From Bacillus niameyensis (GTDB lineage: Bacteria > Bacillota > Bacilli > Bacillales > Bacillaceae_C), in the NCBI RefSeq assembly GCF_001375535.1, contig NZ_LN831197.1, forward strand, positions 376,093 to 440,092: a stretch of DNA of 64,000 nt, read 5' to 3'. Positions 1-9,093 of this stretch are shown in pieces (the stretch's first letter is position 1; the number at the start of each line of letters is the position of its first letter). Position numbers and translations under genes: made by a program. The notes under the pieces are model-generated. The model was not told the origin of the DNA. It searched no databases and worked only from the letters and a program-made list of their open reading frames with translations.

Positions 1-1
1 T

Positions 2-292
2 GCGCCAGTTAGAAAAGAAGGTAAACTACCAAGAGAAACAATCAAAGCCAGTTATGGGAAAGAGTACGGGCAAGATGCTTTAACGATTCATAAAGATGCA
101 ATAAAACCAGGTCAAAGGGTCTTAATTACGGACGATTTACTTGCAACTGGCGGTACCATTCTTGCAACGATAGAACTTGTAGAAAAATTAGGTGGCGTTG
201 TTGCAGGAATTGCATTTCTGATTGAATTGTCTTATCTCGATGGTAAAGAGAAGCTTGGAGGTTATGACACTCTATCTTTGATGAAGTTTTAA
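2..292 (+). CDS. apt: Adenine phosphoribosyltransferase, 3' part
   Basis: Salvage enzyme that makes AMP from adenine and PRPP in the cytoplasm. Only the last 96 codons are in the window; the 5' end lies upstream of base 1. The PRPP-binding loop is visible as [13 protein letters not shown] (the family's DDxxATGGT signature), preceded by the KASYGKEYG segment seen in bacterial APRTs. It precedes relA as in B. subtilis and is followed by a strong hairpin terminator, so relA is transcribed separately. The identification is secure from the motif and the neighbour; nothing looks damaged in the visible part. Confidence 0.95.
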   Translation, partial: APVRKEGKLPRETIKASYGKEYGQDALTIHKDAIKPGQRVLITDDLLATGGTILATIELVEKLGGVVAGIAFLIELSYLDGKEKLGGYDTLSLMKF

Positions 293-304
293 TTACAATT
301 GGAG

Positions 305-350
305 GCTGTCCTAATTCTGCAAACTGTGCAGAATTAGGACAGCTTTGCTG
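305..350 (+). terminator. Rho-independent-type terminator after apt
   Basis: A perfect 16-bp inverted repeat (305-320 with 328-343, 7-nt loop) starts 13 nt after the apt stop. The T-run behind it is weak, so some read-through toward relA is possible. Confidence 0.8.
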
Positions 351-479
351 TTATTCGTGACTGCGTAAGATCAGCGCTTAGCAACCTTTTTTGATAACTC
401 AACTTCACGTGCTTCCTATACCTAGAAGCTTAAAAGTCTTGTACAACGCTAAACAGTTGCCACTGATTTTCTTATAAGT

Positions 480-510
480 TTGACATTTTTAGATAAAAAA
501 ATTATCTAAA
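480..510 (+). promoter_or_regulatory. Sigma-A promoter of relA with a palindrome over the -10
   Basis: TTGACA (480-485) and TATCTA (503-508) are separated by 17 bp, a good housekeeping promoter. A perfect palindrome, TTTAGATAA (488-496) and TTATCTAAA (502-510), spans the spacer and the -10 box, the geometry of a repressor operator. The binding protein is unknown. The remaining part of the 293-588 gap shows no other gene. Confidence 0.6.
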
Positions 511-588
511 CCTTTACAAGTTTGTCATCATTCTCGATAATAGATATTAATACTATGTTTCGAAATTTTTTTTTAAAAGGTGATCCTC

Positions 589-2778
589 ATGGCGAAAGAT
601 CAAATTATTACATCAGATGAAATAATCAAGAAGACAAGTGAATATTTAAATGGAGAAAATGTTGCAATAGTCAGGAAAGCATATGAGTTTGCAGCGTATG
701 CTCATAAGGATCAATACAGAAAATCAGGGGAGCCCTATATTATCCATCCGATTCAGGTCGCTGGTATTCTGACAGATTTGCAAATGGATCCGTCGACAAT
801 TGCTGCAGGTTTTCTTCATGATGTTGTGGAGGATACTCCAGTTACTCTTCTTGATATTTCAAGGGAGTTTGGCAGTGAGGTGGCCATGTTAGTCGATGGT
901 GTGACAAAGCTCGGAAAGATAAAATATAAATCCCATGAGGAACAACAGGCAGAAAATCATCGTAAAATGTTTGTAGCCATGGCCCAAGATATAAGAGTCA
1001 TTCTTATAAAACTAGCAGATAGGCTACATAATATGAGAACTCTTAAGCATTTACCTCCAGAGAAACAAAGGAGAATTGCTAATGAGACGCTTGAAATTTT
1101 TGCCCCGCTTGCACACCGCCTCGGGATTTCCAAAATTAAGTGGGAACTGGAAGATACCGCCCTGCGTTATTTAAATCCGCAACAATATTATCGTATCGTT
1201 AACTTAATGAATCGGAAACGGAAAGAACGTGAGCAATATCTAGAAGATGTCATGGGTGATGTTAAGGATCAACTCAATGATATGGAAATTAAATCTGAAG
1301 TGTATGGGCGTCCAAAACACATCTATTCCATTTATCGTAAAATGGTTCTTCAACATAAACAATTTAATGAGATCTATGATTTGTTGGCGGTTAGAATTAT
1401 TGTAAATAGTATAAAAGATTGTTATGCAGTCCTTGGAATTATCCACACTTGTTGGAAGCCAATGCCTGGCCGTTTTAAAGACTATATTGCTATGCCTAAA
1501 CCAAATATGTATCAGTCCCTCCATACAACTGTAATCGGTCCAAAAGGAGAGCCACTAGAGGTACAAATTAGAACAAGGGATATGCATCGGATTTCTGAAT
1601 ATGGGGTTGCGGCACATTGGGCTTACAAAGAAGGAAAAGTGAATGATCTTCGTGATTCTTTGGATAAGAAGTTGTCTTGGTTCAGGGAAATACTAGAGTT
1701 TCAAGATGAATCGGAAAACGCTGAAGAGTTTATGGAGTCATTAAAAATTGATTTGTTTTCTGATATGGTTTTTGTGTTTACTCCAAAAGGGGACGTCATT
1801 GAGCTTCCTGCCGGATCTGTTCCAATTGATTTTGCTTATAGAATTCACTCTGAAATCGGCAATAAAACAATTGGGGCTAAGATAAATGGAAAAATCGTAA
1901 CGTTGGATTATAAATTGAAGACCGGTGATATTATTGAAATATTAACGTCCAAACATTCTTATGGCCCAAGTCAGGATTGGTTGAAACTTGCCCAAACAAG
2001 TCAGGCTAAAAACAAGATTAGACAGTTTTTTAAACGACAGCGTAAAGAGGAAAATATTATTAAGGGACGAGAACTGGTTGAAAAAGAAATAAAAGAAATG
2101 GAATTCGAAGTAAAAAAAGTCATGACCAGTGAAAATCTCAAAAAGGTTTCAACTAAGTTTAATTTTTCTAATGAGGACGATATGTTTGCCAGTGTTGGGT
2201 ATAACGGAATATCCCCGCTGCAAGTTGCAAATCGTCTCACAGAGAAATTGAGAAAGCAGCGGGACGAAGAGGAGAAGGTTGAAGAAATCATTTCAGAGAC
2301 GAAAAGAGAGCAGCATCCAAAACGTTATGAAGCTGGAGTGCAAGTAAAGGGCGCTGACAATTTGCTTGTCCGCCTGTCACGTTGTTGTAACCCCGTTCCC
2401 GGTGATGAAGTAATAGGGTTCATAACAAAAGGACGAGGGGTCTCTGTTCACAGATCTGATTGCCCTAATATTATTCAAGAAGATATGCAAAATCGGCTTA
2501 TTGAGGTAGAGTGGGAATCAGCAGTTAATAATCGAAAAGAATACAATGTTGATATTGAAATATCTGGATATGATAGAAGTGGATTATTAAATGAAGTTCT
2601 CCAAACAGTTAGCGGTACGAAAACGAATATAACTGCAGTGACTGGTAGAGCTGATCGTAACAAGATGGCAACAATTATGATGTCGATTTCGATTCAAAAT
2701 ATTAGCCATCTTCATAAAGTAGTCGATAAAATTAAGCAGATTCCAGATATATATGCTGTTCGAAGAATTACGAATTAA
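589..2778 (+). CDS. relA: Bifunctional (p)ppGpp synthetase/hydrolase RelA (Rel)
   Basis: Makes (p)ppGpp from ATP and GDP/GTP on starved ribosomes and also degrades it, setting the stringent response. 729 residues, the usual length for the Bacillus enzyme. The N-terminal HD hydrolase domain has H53, H77-D78 and the ED pair of HDVVEDT (77-83). The synthetase domain carries the RFKD motif (in [12 protein letters not shown]), the version typical of bifunctional enzymes. A TGS domain (about 390-450), a Cys-containing region ([10 protein letters not shown]) and a C-terminal ACT domain follow. The ATG at 589 was preferred to the GTG at 580 because AAAGGTG sits at proper distance from it. dtd follows 11 bp downstream, suggesting one operon. 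Confidence 0.97.
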   Translation: MAKDQIITSDEIIKKTSEYLNGENVAIVRKAYEFAAYAHKDQYRKSGEPYIIHPIQVAGILTDLQMDPSTIAAGFLHDVVEDTPVTLLDISREFGSEVAMLVDGVTKLGKIKYKSHEEQQAENHRKMFVAMAQDIRVILIKLADRLHNMRTLKHLPPEKQRRIANETLEIFAPLAHRLGISKIKWELEDTALRYLNPQQYYRIVNLMNRKRKEREQYLEDVMGDVKDQLNDMEIKSEVYGRPKHIYSIYRKMVLQHKQFNEIYDLLAVRIIVNSIKDCYAVLGIIHTCWKPMPGRFKDYIAMPKPNMYQSLHTTVIGPKGEPLEVQIRTRDMHRISEYGVAAHWAYKEGKVNDLRDSLDKKLSWFREILEFQDESENAEEFMESLKIDLFSDMVFVFTPKGDVIELPAGSVPIDFAYRIHSEIGNKTIGAKINGKIVTLDYKLKTGDIIEILTSKHSYGPSQDWLKLAQTSQAKNKIRQFFKRQRKEENIIKGRELVEKEIKEMEFEVKKVMTSENLKKVSTKFNFSNEDDMFASVGYNGISPLQVANRLTEKLRKQRDEEEKVEEIISETKREQHPKRYEAGVQVKGADNLLVRLSRCCNPVPGDEVIGFITKGRGVSVHRSDCPNIIQEDMQNRLIEVEWESAVNNRKEYNVDIEISGYDRSGLLNEVLQTVSGTKTNITAVTGRADRNKMATIMMSISIQNISHLHKVVDKIKQIPDIYAVRRITN

Positions 2779-2789
2779 GGGGTTTAGGA

Positions 2790-3227
2790 ATGAAAGTAGT
2801 TTTGCAAAGAAGCAAGGAAGCAAATGTAAAAGTTAATGATAAGATTGTTGGTAAGATCGATCATGGATTTGTCTTGCTTGTCGGCTTTACTCATGGTGAT
2901 ACGACGGATGCTTGTGATTGGTTGAGTGATAAGATAGTAAATTTGCGTATATTTGAAGATGAGAATGAGAAAATGAATCACTCTTTATTGGATAAAGGTG
3001 GTTCGATATTGTCGATTTCACAGTTCACTCTTTACGGAGATTGTCGAAAAGGCCGACGCCCAAATTTTATGGATGCGGCCAAACCTGACGAGGCAGAGCG
3101 ATTATATGACTATTTTAATCAATCCCTTAGGGAAAAAGGGGTTCATGTGGAGACAGGAATTTTTGGTGCGATGATGGATGTATCATTAGTAAATGATGGA
3201 CCTGTTACGTTAATGTTAGAAAGATAA
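2790..3227 (+). CDS. dtd: D-aminoacyl-tRNA deacylase
   Basis: Hydrolyses D-amino acids (and glycine mischarged on tRNA-Ala) from tRNA, a proofreading step in translation. 145 residues, the full family length. Both active-site signatures are present: SQFTL (in [17 protein letters not shown]) and the cross-subunit Gly-cisPro motif in NDGPVT near the C-terminus. It starts 11 bp after relA behind an AAGGGG ribosome site and ends in a strong terminator, so relA-dtd forms a two-gene unit as in B. subtilis. Cytosolic homodimer by family knowledge. Confidence 0.96.
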   Translation: MKVVLQRSKEANVKVNDKIVGKIDHGFVLLVGFTHGDTTDACDWLSDKIVNLRIFEDENEKMNHSLLDKGGSILSISQFTLYGDCRKGRRPNFMDAAKPDEAERLYDYFNQSLREKGVHVETGIFGAMMDVSLVNDGPVTLMLER

Positions 3228-3230
3228 TAA

Positions 3231-3268
3231 AAAACCTGGTGATAACTTAAATCACCAGGTTTTTTATT
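3231..3268 (+). terminator. Terminator after dtd
   Basis: Stem of about 13 bp (3231-3243 with 3251-3263, 7-nt loop) followed by a T-rich tail, directly after the dtd stop. Confidence 0.9.
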
Positions 3269-3325
3269 TATTTGTTAAGCGTACTATAAAATTGGATGCT
3301 TTGTATAAGTTATAACGTTATGCGT

Positions 3326-3505
3326 ACTCATCCAGCTCCAGCGTATATCGACTTGCAAACCTCTAAGCTTCTTCCTACGATAAGTCATCATCGGCTCATA
3401 CTTCCTTTATCTCAGGCCAACAGGATGTTGGTCAGAACGGCGCGTTTTTAGCCGTTCATCTTTAATATAGAAGTTTGTATGTCGATGGGCAATGCGCTTG
3501 CGCTT
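3326..3505. repeat. Dispersed intergenic repeat, family A (copy 1)
   Basis: Noncoding block more GC-rich than its flanks. It begins with an AGCTCCAGCG head and contains TTCCTACGATAAGTCA and a 23-bp segment (3420-3442) found again without change at 50618-50640. Blocks of this kind are scattered between genes in many Bacillus genomes; their function is not established. It lies between the convergent dtd and amidase genes. Confidence 0.75.
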
Positions 3506-3512
3506 TTGTTTT

Positions 3513-4781
3513 TTAATTACCAAAGTATTGATTAATTCCTTCTAAAATCGCATTCGCTACTTTTTCCTGGTATTGAACAGACTTTATGATTTCTTCTTCA
3601 TGCGGGTTACTTAAATAGCCTAGTTCGAGTAGGACAGATGGTTGAGTATTTTCTCGCAGAACATAATAATCTCCAAATCGAACCCCGCGATCAGAGATCA
3701 TAACAGCATCTGTAATGTTGTTATGGACTGCTTCTGCTAGCTTTTGGTCCCGGTCATGATAATAGTAGGATGTATGTCCTTCCACCTCATTATTATCAAT
3801 GCTATCGTAGTGTAAACTTATGAAAGCATCTGCTCCGCTTATTTGAGCTTGTTTGGTTCTTTCCTCTAAACTAATATATTCTTCTGTAGATCGCGTTAAA
3901 ATGACATTATAACCAGCTTTGTTTAGTTTTTTAGCTAATGTATTACCGATCCTTAATGTTAAATCCTTTTCAAGCACTCCGCTTGTACCGGTTGCACCTT
4001 GATCACGCCCACCATGGCCCGGATCAATGACGATTGTTTTGGCACCATCATACTCTTTAAAATTATTTATTTGTCCAGCCTGATTCGCTGAAACGATCCA
4101 GCTAGCAACATATCCAGTTTTTCCAGGGGAGTATTCAATTTTAAACCAATCTCCATCTTTTTCTAGTACGGTGAAGATATCCCCAGATGAAGCTTGTTTA
4201 ACAATTTTTGATTTTAATGTCGGTTTTTTTCGGATATTTGTCGCATCATATAAAATATTAATTTGATTAGGTGAAGAGACTACTGATGACACAGGTTCTG
4301 AATTCGAAGTTTCGATATATTGGCTACTTACCCAAGCTACATTTCCATTAAATTCAATTTGGCTCCACCCATTGTTATCATCTAGTATTTTAACCCGTTC
4401 TCCTTTTTCTAGTGTACCTACTTTTGAACTTGTCGAACTTGGCTCTGAACGGACATTTAAAGAACTAGCAGATACTGTTCCGCTAGTGGTTGAGCTAGAA
4501 GTAATTGTTTGTTTGTCCACAAGCCAACCAGCTACCCAGCCTTCTTGACCAGAAGGTAATTTAATTTGATACCATCCATTTTCTACACTTACTACTGGAT
4601 AGGTTTCGCCTTTTCGAACTTGGGTAACTATGGAATAAGAAGTATCGGGTTTTTCCCTAACATTGACAATTTCACCTGTTACAATAACTGATTCTGAATC
4701 AGCAGAAGTATTTGGTGAGTAGTAAATAATCATTGTAAGTAATAATGTTATGACTGCAAACAGGATAAAACGTTTTTTCAC
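3513..4781 (-). CDS. yrvJ: N-acetylmuramoyl-L-alanine amidase with three SH3b domains
   Basis: Exported cell-wall hydrolase that cuts the bond between MurNAc and L-alanine. 422 residues: signal peptide (about 1-27, MKKR then a hydrophobic stretch), three SH3b wall-binding repeats (about 30-90, 100-158, 173-231), then an Amidase_3 catalytic domain (about 245-420). Zinc and catalytic positions are visible in VIDPGHGGRDQGA (His), EKDLTL (Glu), SLHYDS (His) and LELGYLSN (Glu). As I recall, the B. subtilis counterpart has one more SH3b repeat, so this is a shorter build. Its place between dtd and hisS matches yrvJ. It is transcribed against its neighbours and is a single-gene unit. Confidence 0.9.
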   Translation of the reverse strand: MKKRFILFAVITLLLTMIIYYSPNTSADSESVIVTGEIVNVREKPDTSYSIVTQVRKGETYPVVSVENGWYQIKLPSGQEGWVAGWLVDKQTITSSSTTSGTVSASSLNVRSEPSSTSSKVGTLEKGERVKILDDNNGWSQIEFNGNVAWVSSQYIETSNSEPVSSVVSSPNQINILYDATNIRKKPTLKSKIVKQASSGDIFTVLEKDGDWFKIEYSPGKTGYVASWIVSANQAGQINNFKEYDGAKTIVIDPGHGGRDQGATGTSGVLEKDLTLRIGNTLAKKLNKAGYNVILTRSTEEYISLEERTKQAQISGADAFISLHYDSIDNNEVEGHTSYYYHDRDQKLAEAVHNNITDAVMISDRGVRFGDYYVLRENTQPSVLLELGYLSNPHEEEIIKSVQYQEKVANAILEGINQYFGN

Positions 4782-4947
4782 TGCAAAGAAACCGCCTTTC
4801 TATTACTTAAGAATCCATTGTATCAATACATTCGAGAGATAATCAATCTACATATTCGTCAAAATGAAGAAAAATCCTTTTTTTAAATAGAATTTTTAAT
4901 AAAAGGGAAAGATATGAACAAAACATTTTACTAAAGGAGACTACTTG

Positions 4948-5121
4948 ATGCGAACTAACGAGCAGAATCAAACAGCTAATTGCAGTTCAATCCAATTAAC
5001 TCATATGAATTTGCAAAATAGTCCAGATAATAGCTATATGATGAATATTGATCATTTGGGGGAGTTTGGGACAACCTCTTCAGAAATTAAGTCAATAAAA
5101 AAAAGATTACTTCGTTCATAA
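4948..5121 (+). CDS. Small conserved-position protein, 57 residues
   Basis: A short ORF with a good ribosome site (AAAGGAGA, 7 bp before the ATG) lies between the amidase gene and the hisS leader, where B. subtilis carries a small gene of unknown function (yrzK). The product is hydrophilic, rich in Asn, Ser and Gln at the front, and ends in a basic helix-like tail (EIKSIKKRLLRS). No signal peptide or membrane segment is seen. The stop is only 4 bp before the hisS -35 box. Coding status rests on the ribosome site and position; the function is unknown. Confidence 0.55.
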   Translation: MRTNEQNQTANCSSIQLTHMNLQNSPDNSYMMNIDHLGEFGTTSSEIKSIKKRLLRS

Positions 5122-5125
5122 ACTA

Positions 5126-5154
5126 TTGACAAAGTTTTCCGTTATCCTTATGAT
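5126..5154 (+). promoter_or_regulatory. Sigma-A promoter of the hisS-aspS unit
   Basis: TTGACA (5126-5131), 17-bp spacer, TATGAT (5149-5154). It sits about 30 bp before the base of T-box stem I. Confidence 0.8.
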
Positions 5155-5184
5155 ATAATAACTAAAATAACTATATTTAGCCAA

Positions 5185-5435
5185 TGATGGAAAAAGTAAT
5201 TGAGTGCTGAGTGTAAAGAGAGGAAATGCCGCGGCTGAAAGCATTTCTACATTGAAGTTCAATGAAAGACATTCCGTAGGCTTCCACCTCGAACAAATAC
5301 GTTTTTAGTAGGGGTTGGACGTAATCAGGCGATAACTGTCTAAGTGAAAGTTGTTTTACAACTTTAAAAAGGGTGGCACCGCGGGAAATAACTCTCGTCC
5401 CTTGTTTTTCGGAACAAGGGACGGGAGTTTTTTTA
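5185..5435 (+). promoter_or_regulatory. T-box riboswitch leader of hisS-aspS, specifier GAC (Asp)
   Basis: Senses uncharged tRNA and lets transcription through to hisS-aspS. The antiterminator T-box core GGGTGGCACCGCGGG is at 5371-5385. The terminator is a 16-bp stem (5391-5406 with 5413-5428) plus a T-run. Stem I can be traced by eye. GGAA (5189-5192) pairs with TTCC (5272-5275). Above it lies the specifier loop, with AGTA on the 5' side (5195-5198) and GAAAGACA on the 3' side. ATTGA (5199-5203) then pairs with TCAAT (5259-5263), and the apical loop GGCTGAAA is capped by GAAATGC/GCATTTC. The triplet in specifier position is GAC (5268-5270), followed by the usual purine, so it reads Asp rather than His. 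Confidence 0.9.
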
Positions 5436-5459
5436 TTTTGATTAAAAGGAGGATTATAG

Positions 5460-6728
5460 ATGGCTGTTCAAATACCACGTGGAACACAGGATATTCTTCC
5501 TGGGGAAGTAGAAAAATGGCAATTAATCGAAGAAACAGCGAAAAAAATGTGTCAGTTGTATCAATATCATGAAATTAGGACGCCTATTTTTGAACATACA
5601 GAGCTATTTCAAAGAGGTGTAGGTGATACAACCGATATCGTTCAAAAAGAAATGTATTCTTTTCAGGATCGGGGAGGTAGGGAGTTAACACTGCGACCTG
5701 AAGGAACTGCAGCGGTTGTTCGTTCCTTTGCAGAAAATAAAATGTTTGGAAATGCTACTCAACCTGTTAAGCTCTATTATCTAGGACCGATGTTCCGCTA
5801 TGAAAGACCGCAGGCAGGCAGATATCGGCAGTTTGTTCAATTCGGGGTTGAAGCATTGGGAAGTATGGATCCTGCAATTGACGCAGAAGTAATATCATTA
5901 GCGATGGGTATATATCGACAATTGGGATTGAAAAAACTAAGGCTTGTTATTAATAGTCTTGGGGATAAAGAAAGTAGAGTAGCTCATAGAAACGCATTAA
6001 TCAATCATTTTCAACCGAGAATTCAAGAGTTTTGTAAAGACTGTCAAAGCAGATTGGAAAAAAATCCGCTTAGAATTCTTGATTGTAAAAAGGATCATGA
6101 TCATGAATTAATGGGATCAGCACCTTCCATACTTGATTATTTAAACGAAGAGTCTGCCCAATATTTTAATAAAGTTAAGGAATACTTAAAGGCAATGAAG
6201 ATCGATTTCCAAGTTGACTCTACTCTTGTTCGAGGGCTAGATTATTATAATCATACCGCTTTTGAAATTATGAGTGAAGCAGAAGGATTTGGCGCGATTA
6301 CAACATTATGCGGTGGTGGTCGTTACAACGGACTTGTGAAAGAGATGGGTGGTCCAGATACCCCTGGAATTGGTTTTGCTTTTAGTATCGAAAGATTAAT
6401 CAGCGCTATGGAAACCGAAGAGGTACAGTTTGAAAGAGAAAATGGTATAGATGCTTACATTATCTCGCTAGGTGAAGAGGCAAAAGATTATTCTGTTACT
6501 TTACTTGAAGACATGCGCAGGGCAGGATTTTCTGTAGAACGCGATTATATGGATAAAAAGTTAAAAGCACAATTTAAAGCTGCAGAAAGACTGGGTGCAA
6601 CGCATTCGATCATAATCGGTGAAGATGAATTGAAAAATGGAATCGTTACAGTCAAAAATATGACAACTGGAGAGCAACAGGAATGCTCTTTACAGAATTT
6701 TGTTGAAGAATATAGCAAATTAAGTTGA
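5460..6728 (+). CDS. hisS: Histidyl-tRNA synthetase
   Basis: Class II enzyme charging tRNA-His. 422 residues, standard length. N-terminal catalytic core: motif 2 at 112-125 ([14 protein letters not shown]), the histidine-binding [12 protein letters not shown] segment (about 259-270), and motif 3 ([11 protein letters not shown], about 305-315). The C-terminal 95 residues are the anticodon-binding alpha/beta domain. The ATG follows AAAGGAGG by 7 bp, just after the T-box terminator. aspS begins 16 bp downstream, so both synthetases share the leader. Confidence 0.98.
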   Translation: MAVQIPRGTQDILPGEVEKWQLIEETAKKMCQLYQYHEIRTPIFEHTELFQRGVGDTTDIVQKEMYSFQDRGGRELTLRPEGTAAVVRSFAENKMFGNATQPVKLYYLGPMFRYERPQAGRYRQFVQFGVEALGSMDPAIDAEVISLAMGIYRQLGLKKLRLVINSLGDKESRVAHRNALINHFQPRIQEFCKDCQSRLEKNPLRILDCKKDHDHELMGSAPSILDYLNEESAQYFNKVKEYLKAMKIDFQVDSTLVRGLDYYNHTAFEIMSEAEGFGAITTLCGGGRYNGLVKEMGGPDTPGIGFAFSIERLISAMETEEVQFERENGIDAYIISLGEEAKDYSVTLLEDMRRAGFSVERDYMDKKLKAQFKAAERLGATHSIIIGEDELKNGIVTVKNMTTGEQQECSLQNFVEEYSKLS

Positions 6729-6744
6729 TAAAGGGGGAAGTCCT

Positions 6745-8517
6745 ATGTTTGGTAGAACCTATTATTGTGGAGAGATAACAGAACAAGCAGTAGGTGAGTC
6801 GGTTAATTTAAAGGGATGGGTGCAAAGACGGCGCGATTTGGGCGGACTTATTTTTATTGATCTTCGTGACAGAACTGGAATAGTCCAAATCGTTTTTAAT
6901 CCAGAAGAATCAAAGGCAGCCCTTGAGATTGCAGAAAAGGTACGCACAGAATACGTTTTGGATGTTCATGGAATCATTGTGAAGCGGAACGAAGGAACAG
7001 TGAATCCTAATTTAAAGACCGGAAAAATCGAAGTGATAGTATCTGAGGTTACAATTATCAATGAAGCGAAAACCCCTCCGTTTATGATCGAGGATCATAC
7101 GGATGCTTCAGAAGATATTCGGTTGAAATATCGTTACTTAGATTTACGAAGACAGGAAATGTTTAATGTCTTTAAACTTAGATCTGACATTACAAAAACG
7201 ATCCGTAATTTTCTGGATGGAGAAGGGTTTCTTGATATTGAAACTCCGATCTTAACTAAGAGTACTCCAGAAGGTGCAAGAGATTATCTTGTTCCAAGCC
7301 GAATCCATGAGGGAGAATTTTATGCACTTCCCCAATCACCTCAACTTTTCAAACAATTATTGATGGTTAGCGGCTTTGATAAATATTACCAAGTGGCTCG
7401 CTGTTTCCGTGATGAAGATTTAAGGGCGGATCGTCAACCAGAGTTTACACAAATTGATATTGAAGCTAGCTTCATGAGTCAAGATGACATTCGAGTTATG
7501 ATGGAAAGAATGATGAAACAGATTATGCAAGATACGAAGGGCGTTGAAATTAAAACTCCATTTCCAGTCATGACTTACGATGATGCGATGGCAAGATACG
7601 GTTCTGATAAACCAGACACTAGGTTTGAAATGGAGTTAAAAGATATATCCGAACTCGTTGCATCCAGTGATTTCAAAGTGTTTTCAGGTGCCGTTGCTAA
7701 CGGAGGACAAGTGAAAGCTATCGTGGTTAAGAATTCAGCCAATAATTACTCTCGCAAAGAGATTGATGCTCTTGGAGAATTTGTTTCAGTTTATGGAGCA
7801 AAAGGGTTAGCTTGGATGAAAGTTGAGGAAGAAGGTCTCAAAGGACCGATCGCTAAATTCTTTACAGACGATAATCAGGTAAAACTACGAGCGGAACTCG
7901 GGGCCGAACAAGGGGACCTACTTCTTTTTGTTGCAGATACTAAAAAAATAGTAGCTGAATCATTAGGTGCTCTCCGCTTAAAACTTGCCAAGGAACTTGG
8001 GTTAATTGATCAATCAAAATTTAACTTTCTTTGGGTCGTTGATTGGCCGCTTCTTGAGTATGATGAGGAGGAAAAACGTTATTTCGCTGCACACCACCCA
8101 TTTACAATGCCTGCGCGCGAAGATTTGTACAAACTGGAAACAGATCCAGCAAATGTTCGAGCTCAAGCTTACGATCTTGTATTAAATGGATATGAACTTG
8201 GTGGAGGATCTTTGCGGATATTTGAAAGAGATATTCAAGAAAGAATGTTTAAAGTGCTTGGATTTACTGAAGAAGAAGCAAAAGAAAAATTTGGCTTTCT
8301 TCTAGAAGCATTTGATTACGGAACGCCTCCGCATGGGGGAATTGCACTTGGATTAGATCGTATGGTAATGCTGCTTGCTGGTCGCAATAGTCTTCGCGAT
8401 ACGATTGCCTTTCCAAAGACAGCTAGCGCCGGTGATTTATTAATGAAGGCACCGGATGAAGTAAGCGAAAGTCAGTTAAAGGAACTGCATTTATCTATAG
8501 AGAGATCGAAGGTTTAA
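6745..8517 (+). CDS. aspS: Aspartyl-tRNA synthetase
   Basis: Class II enzyme charging tRNA-Asp. 590 residues, the length of bacterial-type AspRS. N-terminal OB-fold anticodon domain (about 1-105, with [22 protein letters not shown]), catalytic core with motif 2 ([16 protein letters not shown], about 217-232), a GAD insertion domain (about 290-410) and motif 3 ([11 protein letters not shown], about 533-543). Ribosome site AAAGGGGGAAG. Second gene of the T-box-controlled unit, whose specifier matches this enzyme's tRNA. A 6S RNA gene follows with its own promoter. Whether it is discriminating or also charges tRNA-Asn cannot be read by eye. Confidence 0.97.
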   Translation: MFGRTYYCGEITEQAVGESVNLKGWVQRRRDLGGLIFIDLRDRTGIVQIVFNPEESKAALEIAEKVRTEYVLDVHGIIVKRNEGTVNPNLKTGKIEVIVSEVTIINEAKTPPFMIEDHTDASEDIRLKYRYLDLRRQEMFNVFKLRSDITKTIRNFLDGEGFLDIETPILTKSTPEGARDYLVPSRIHEGEFYALPQSPQLFKQLLMVSGFDKYYQVARCFRDEDLRADRQPEFTQIDIEASFMSQDDIRVMMERMMKQIMQDTKGVEIKTPFPVMTYDDAMARYGSDKPDTRFEMELKDISELVASSDFKVFSGAVANGGQVKAIVVKNSANNYSRKEIDALGEFVSVYGAKGLAWMKVEEEGLKGPIAKFFTDDNQVKLRAELGAEQGDLLLFVADTKKIVAESLGALRLKLAKELGLIDQSKFNFLWVVDWPLLEYDEEEKRYFAAHHPFTMPAREDLYKLETDPANVRAQAYDLVLNGYELGGGSLRIFERDIQERMFKVLGFTEEEAKEKFGFLLEAFDYGTPPHGGIALGLDRMVMLLAGRNSLRDTIAFPKTASAGDLLMKAPDEVSESQLKELHLSIERSKV

Positions 8518-8560
8518 TCTGGTAGAAAATGTAAAAACAAGCCTATTTTCCCATTTGGTT

Positions 8561-8593
8561 TTGTTTGAAAAAAACGTTTTCTTATGTTAGTAT
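8561..8593 (+). promoter_or_regulatory. Promoter of the 6S RNA gene
   Basis: TTGAAA (8565-8570), 17-bp spacer, TAGTAT (8588-8593). Places the RNA start near 8600, two or three bases before the closing stem of the 6S RNA. Confidence 0.65.
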
Positions 8594-8599
8594 TTAAAC

Positions 8600-8810
8600 A
8601 ACAGGATAAGTCCTGATGTGTTCGTTCTAATACCTTTTCGTTTTGACCGACAAGACATAACTTTGGGAGTCTGGAGTTTTCAGACTAAGTGTAAGCCTCC
8701 GGTTGAGAGGACACATAAGGCCTGAAGCAAGACACCCACCTGCCAAGAGCGGGATCAAAACAAAGGATAAACAGACGGCACGATCGGGACTTATCCTATC
8801 TTCGTTAAAA
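8600..8810 (+). ncRNA. bsrB: 6S RNA (bsrB/6S-2 type)
   Basis: 6S RNA mimics an open promoter and sequesters the sigma-A RNA polymerase holoenzyme. The ends form a perfect 11-bp closing stem (8603-8613 with 8787-8797, AGGATAAGTCC against GGACTTATCCT). The roughly 200-nt length and the position between aspS and tcdA match the B. subtilis 6S-2 RNA gene bsrB. It has its own promoter and a terminator at 8812-8836. No ORF with a ribosome site overlaps it. The exact 3' end is uncertain. The call rests on position, length and the closing stem; I have not aligned the central bubble. Confidence 0.8.
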
Positions 8811-8811
8811 A

Positions 8812-8836
8812 AACAACCCAATAGGTTGTTTTTTTT
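8812..8836 (+). terminator. Terminator after 6S RNA
   Basis: AACAACC (8812-8818) pairs with GGTTGTT (8824-8830), followed by eight or more T. The gap from here to tcdA (8837-9093) shows no further gene. Confidence 0.85.
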
Positions 8837-9093
8837 ATTGTATAGAAAAATATAAATTTGGCGACTGTGGAACTTGCTACAATGGATAGGGCTTCGCGTC
8901 TTAAGGAGGCTAGCACATAGCGACAATCAAACTTCTCCGCTTTTTTTCTATGATAAGTAATTAGCTTGGAAGTTTGTTCGACGATGTGCAAGGCCTGCAC
9001 ATTTGTTCTTTTACATATAAAATCATTGCTTTTTATCGTTTACTTGTTTATTCTGATTCAGGGAAGACGTACTTTAAATGTGGAGTTGAACTT

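Noticed and set aside
5351..5572. 73-codon frame crossing the T-box and hisS start
   Set aside because: Runs through the T-box terminator in a different frame from hisS; chance frame.
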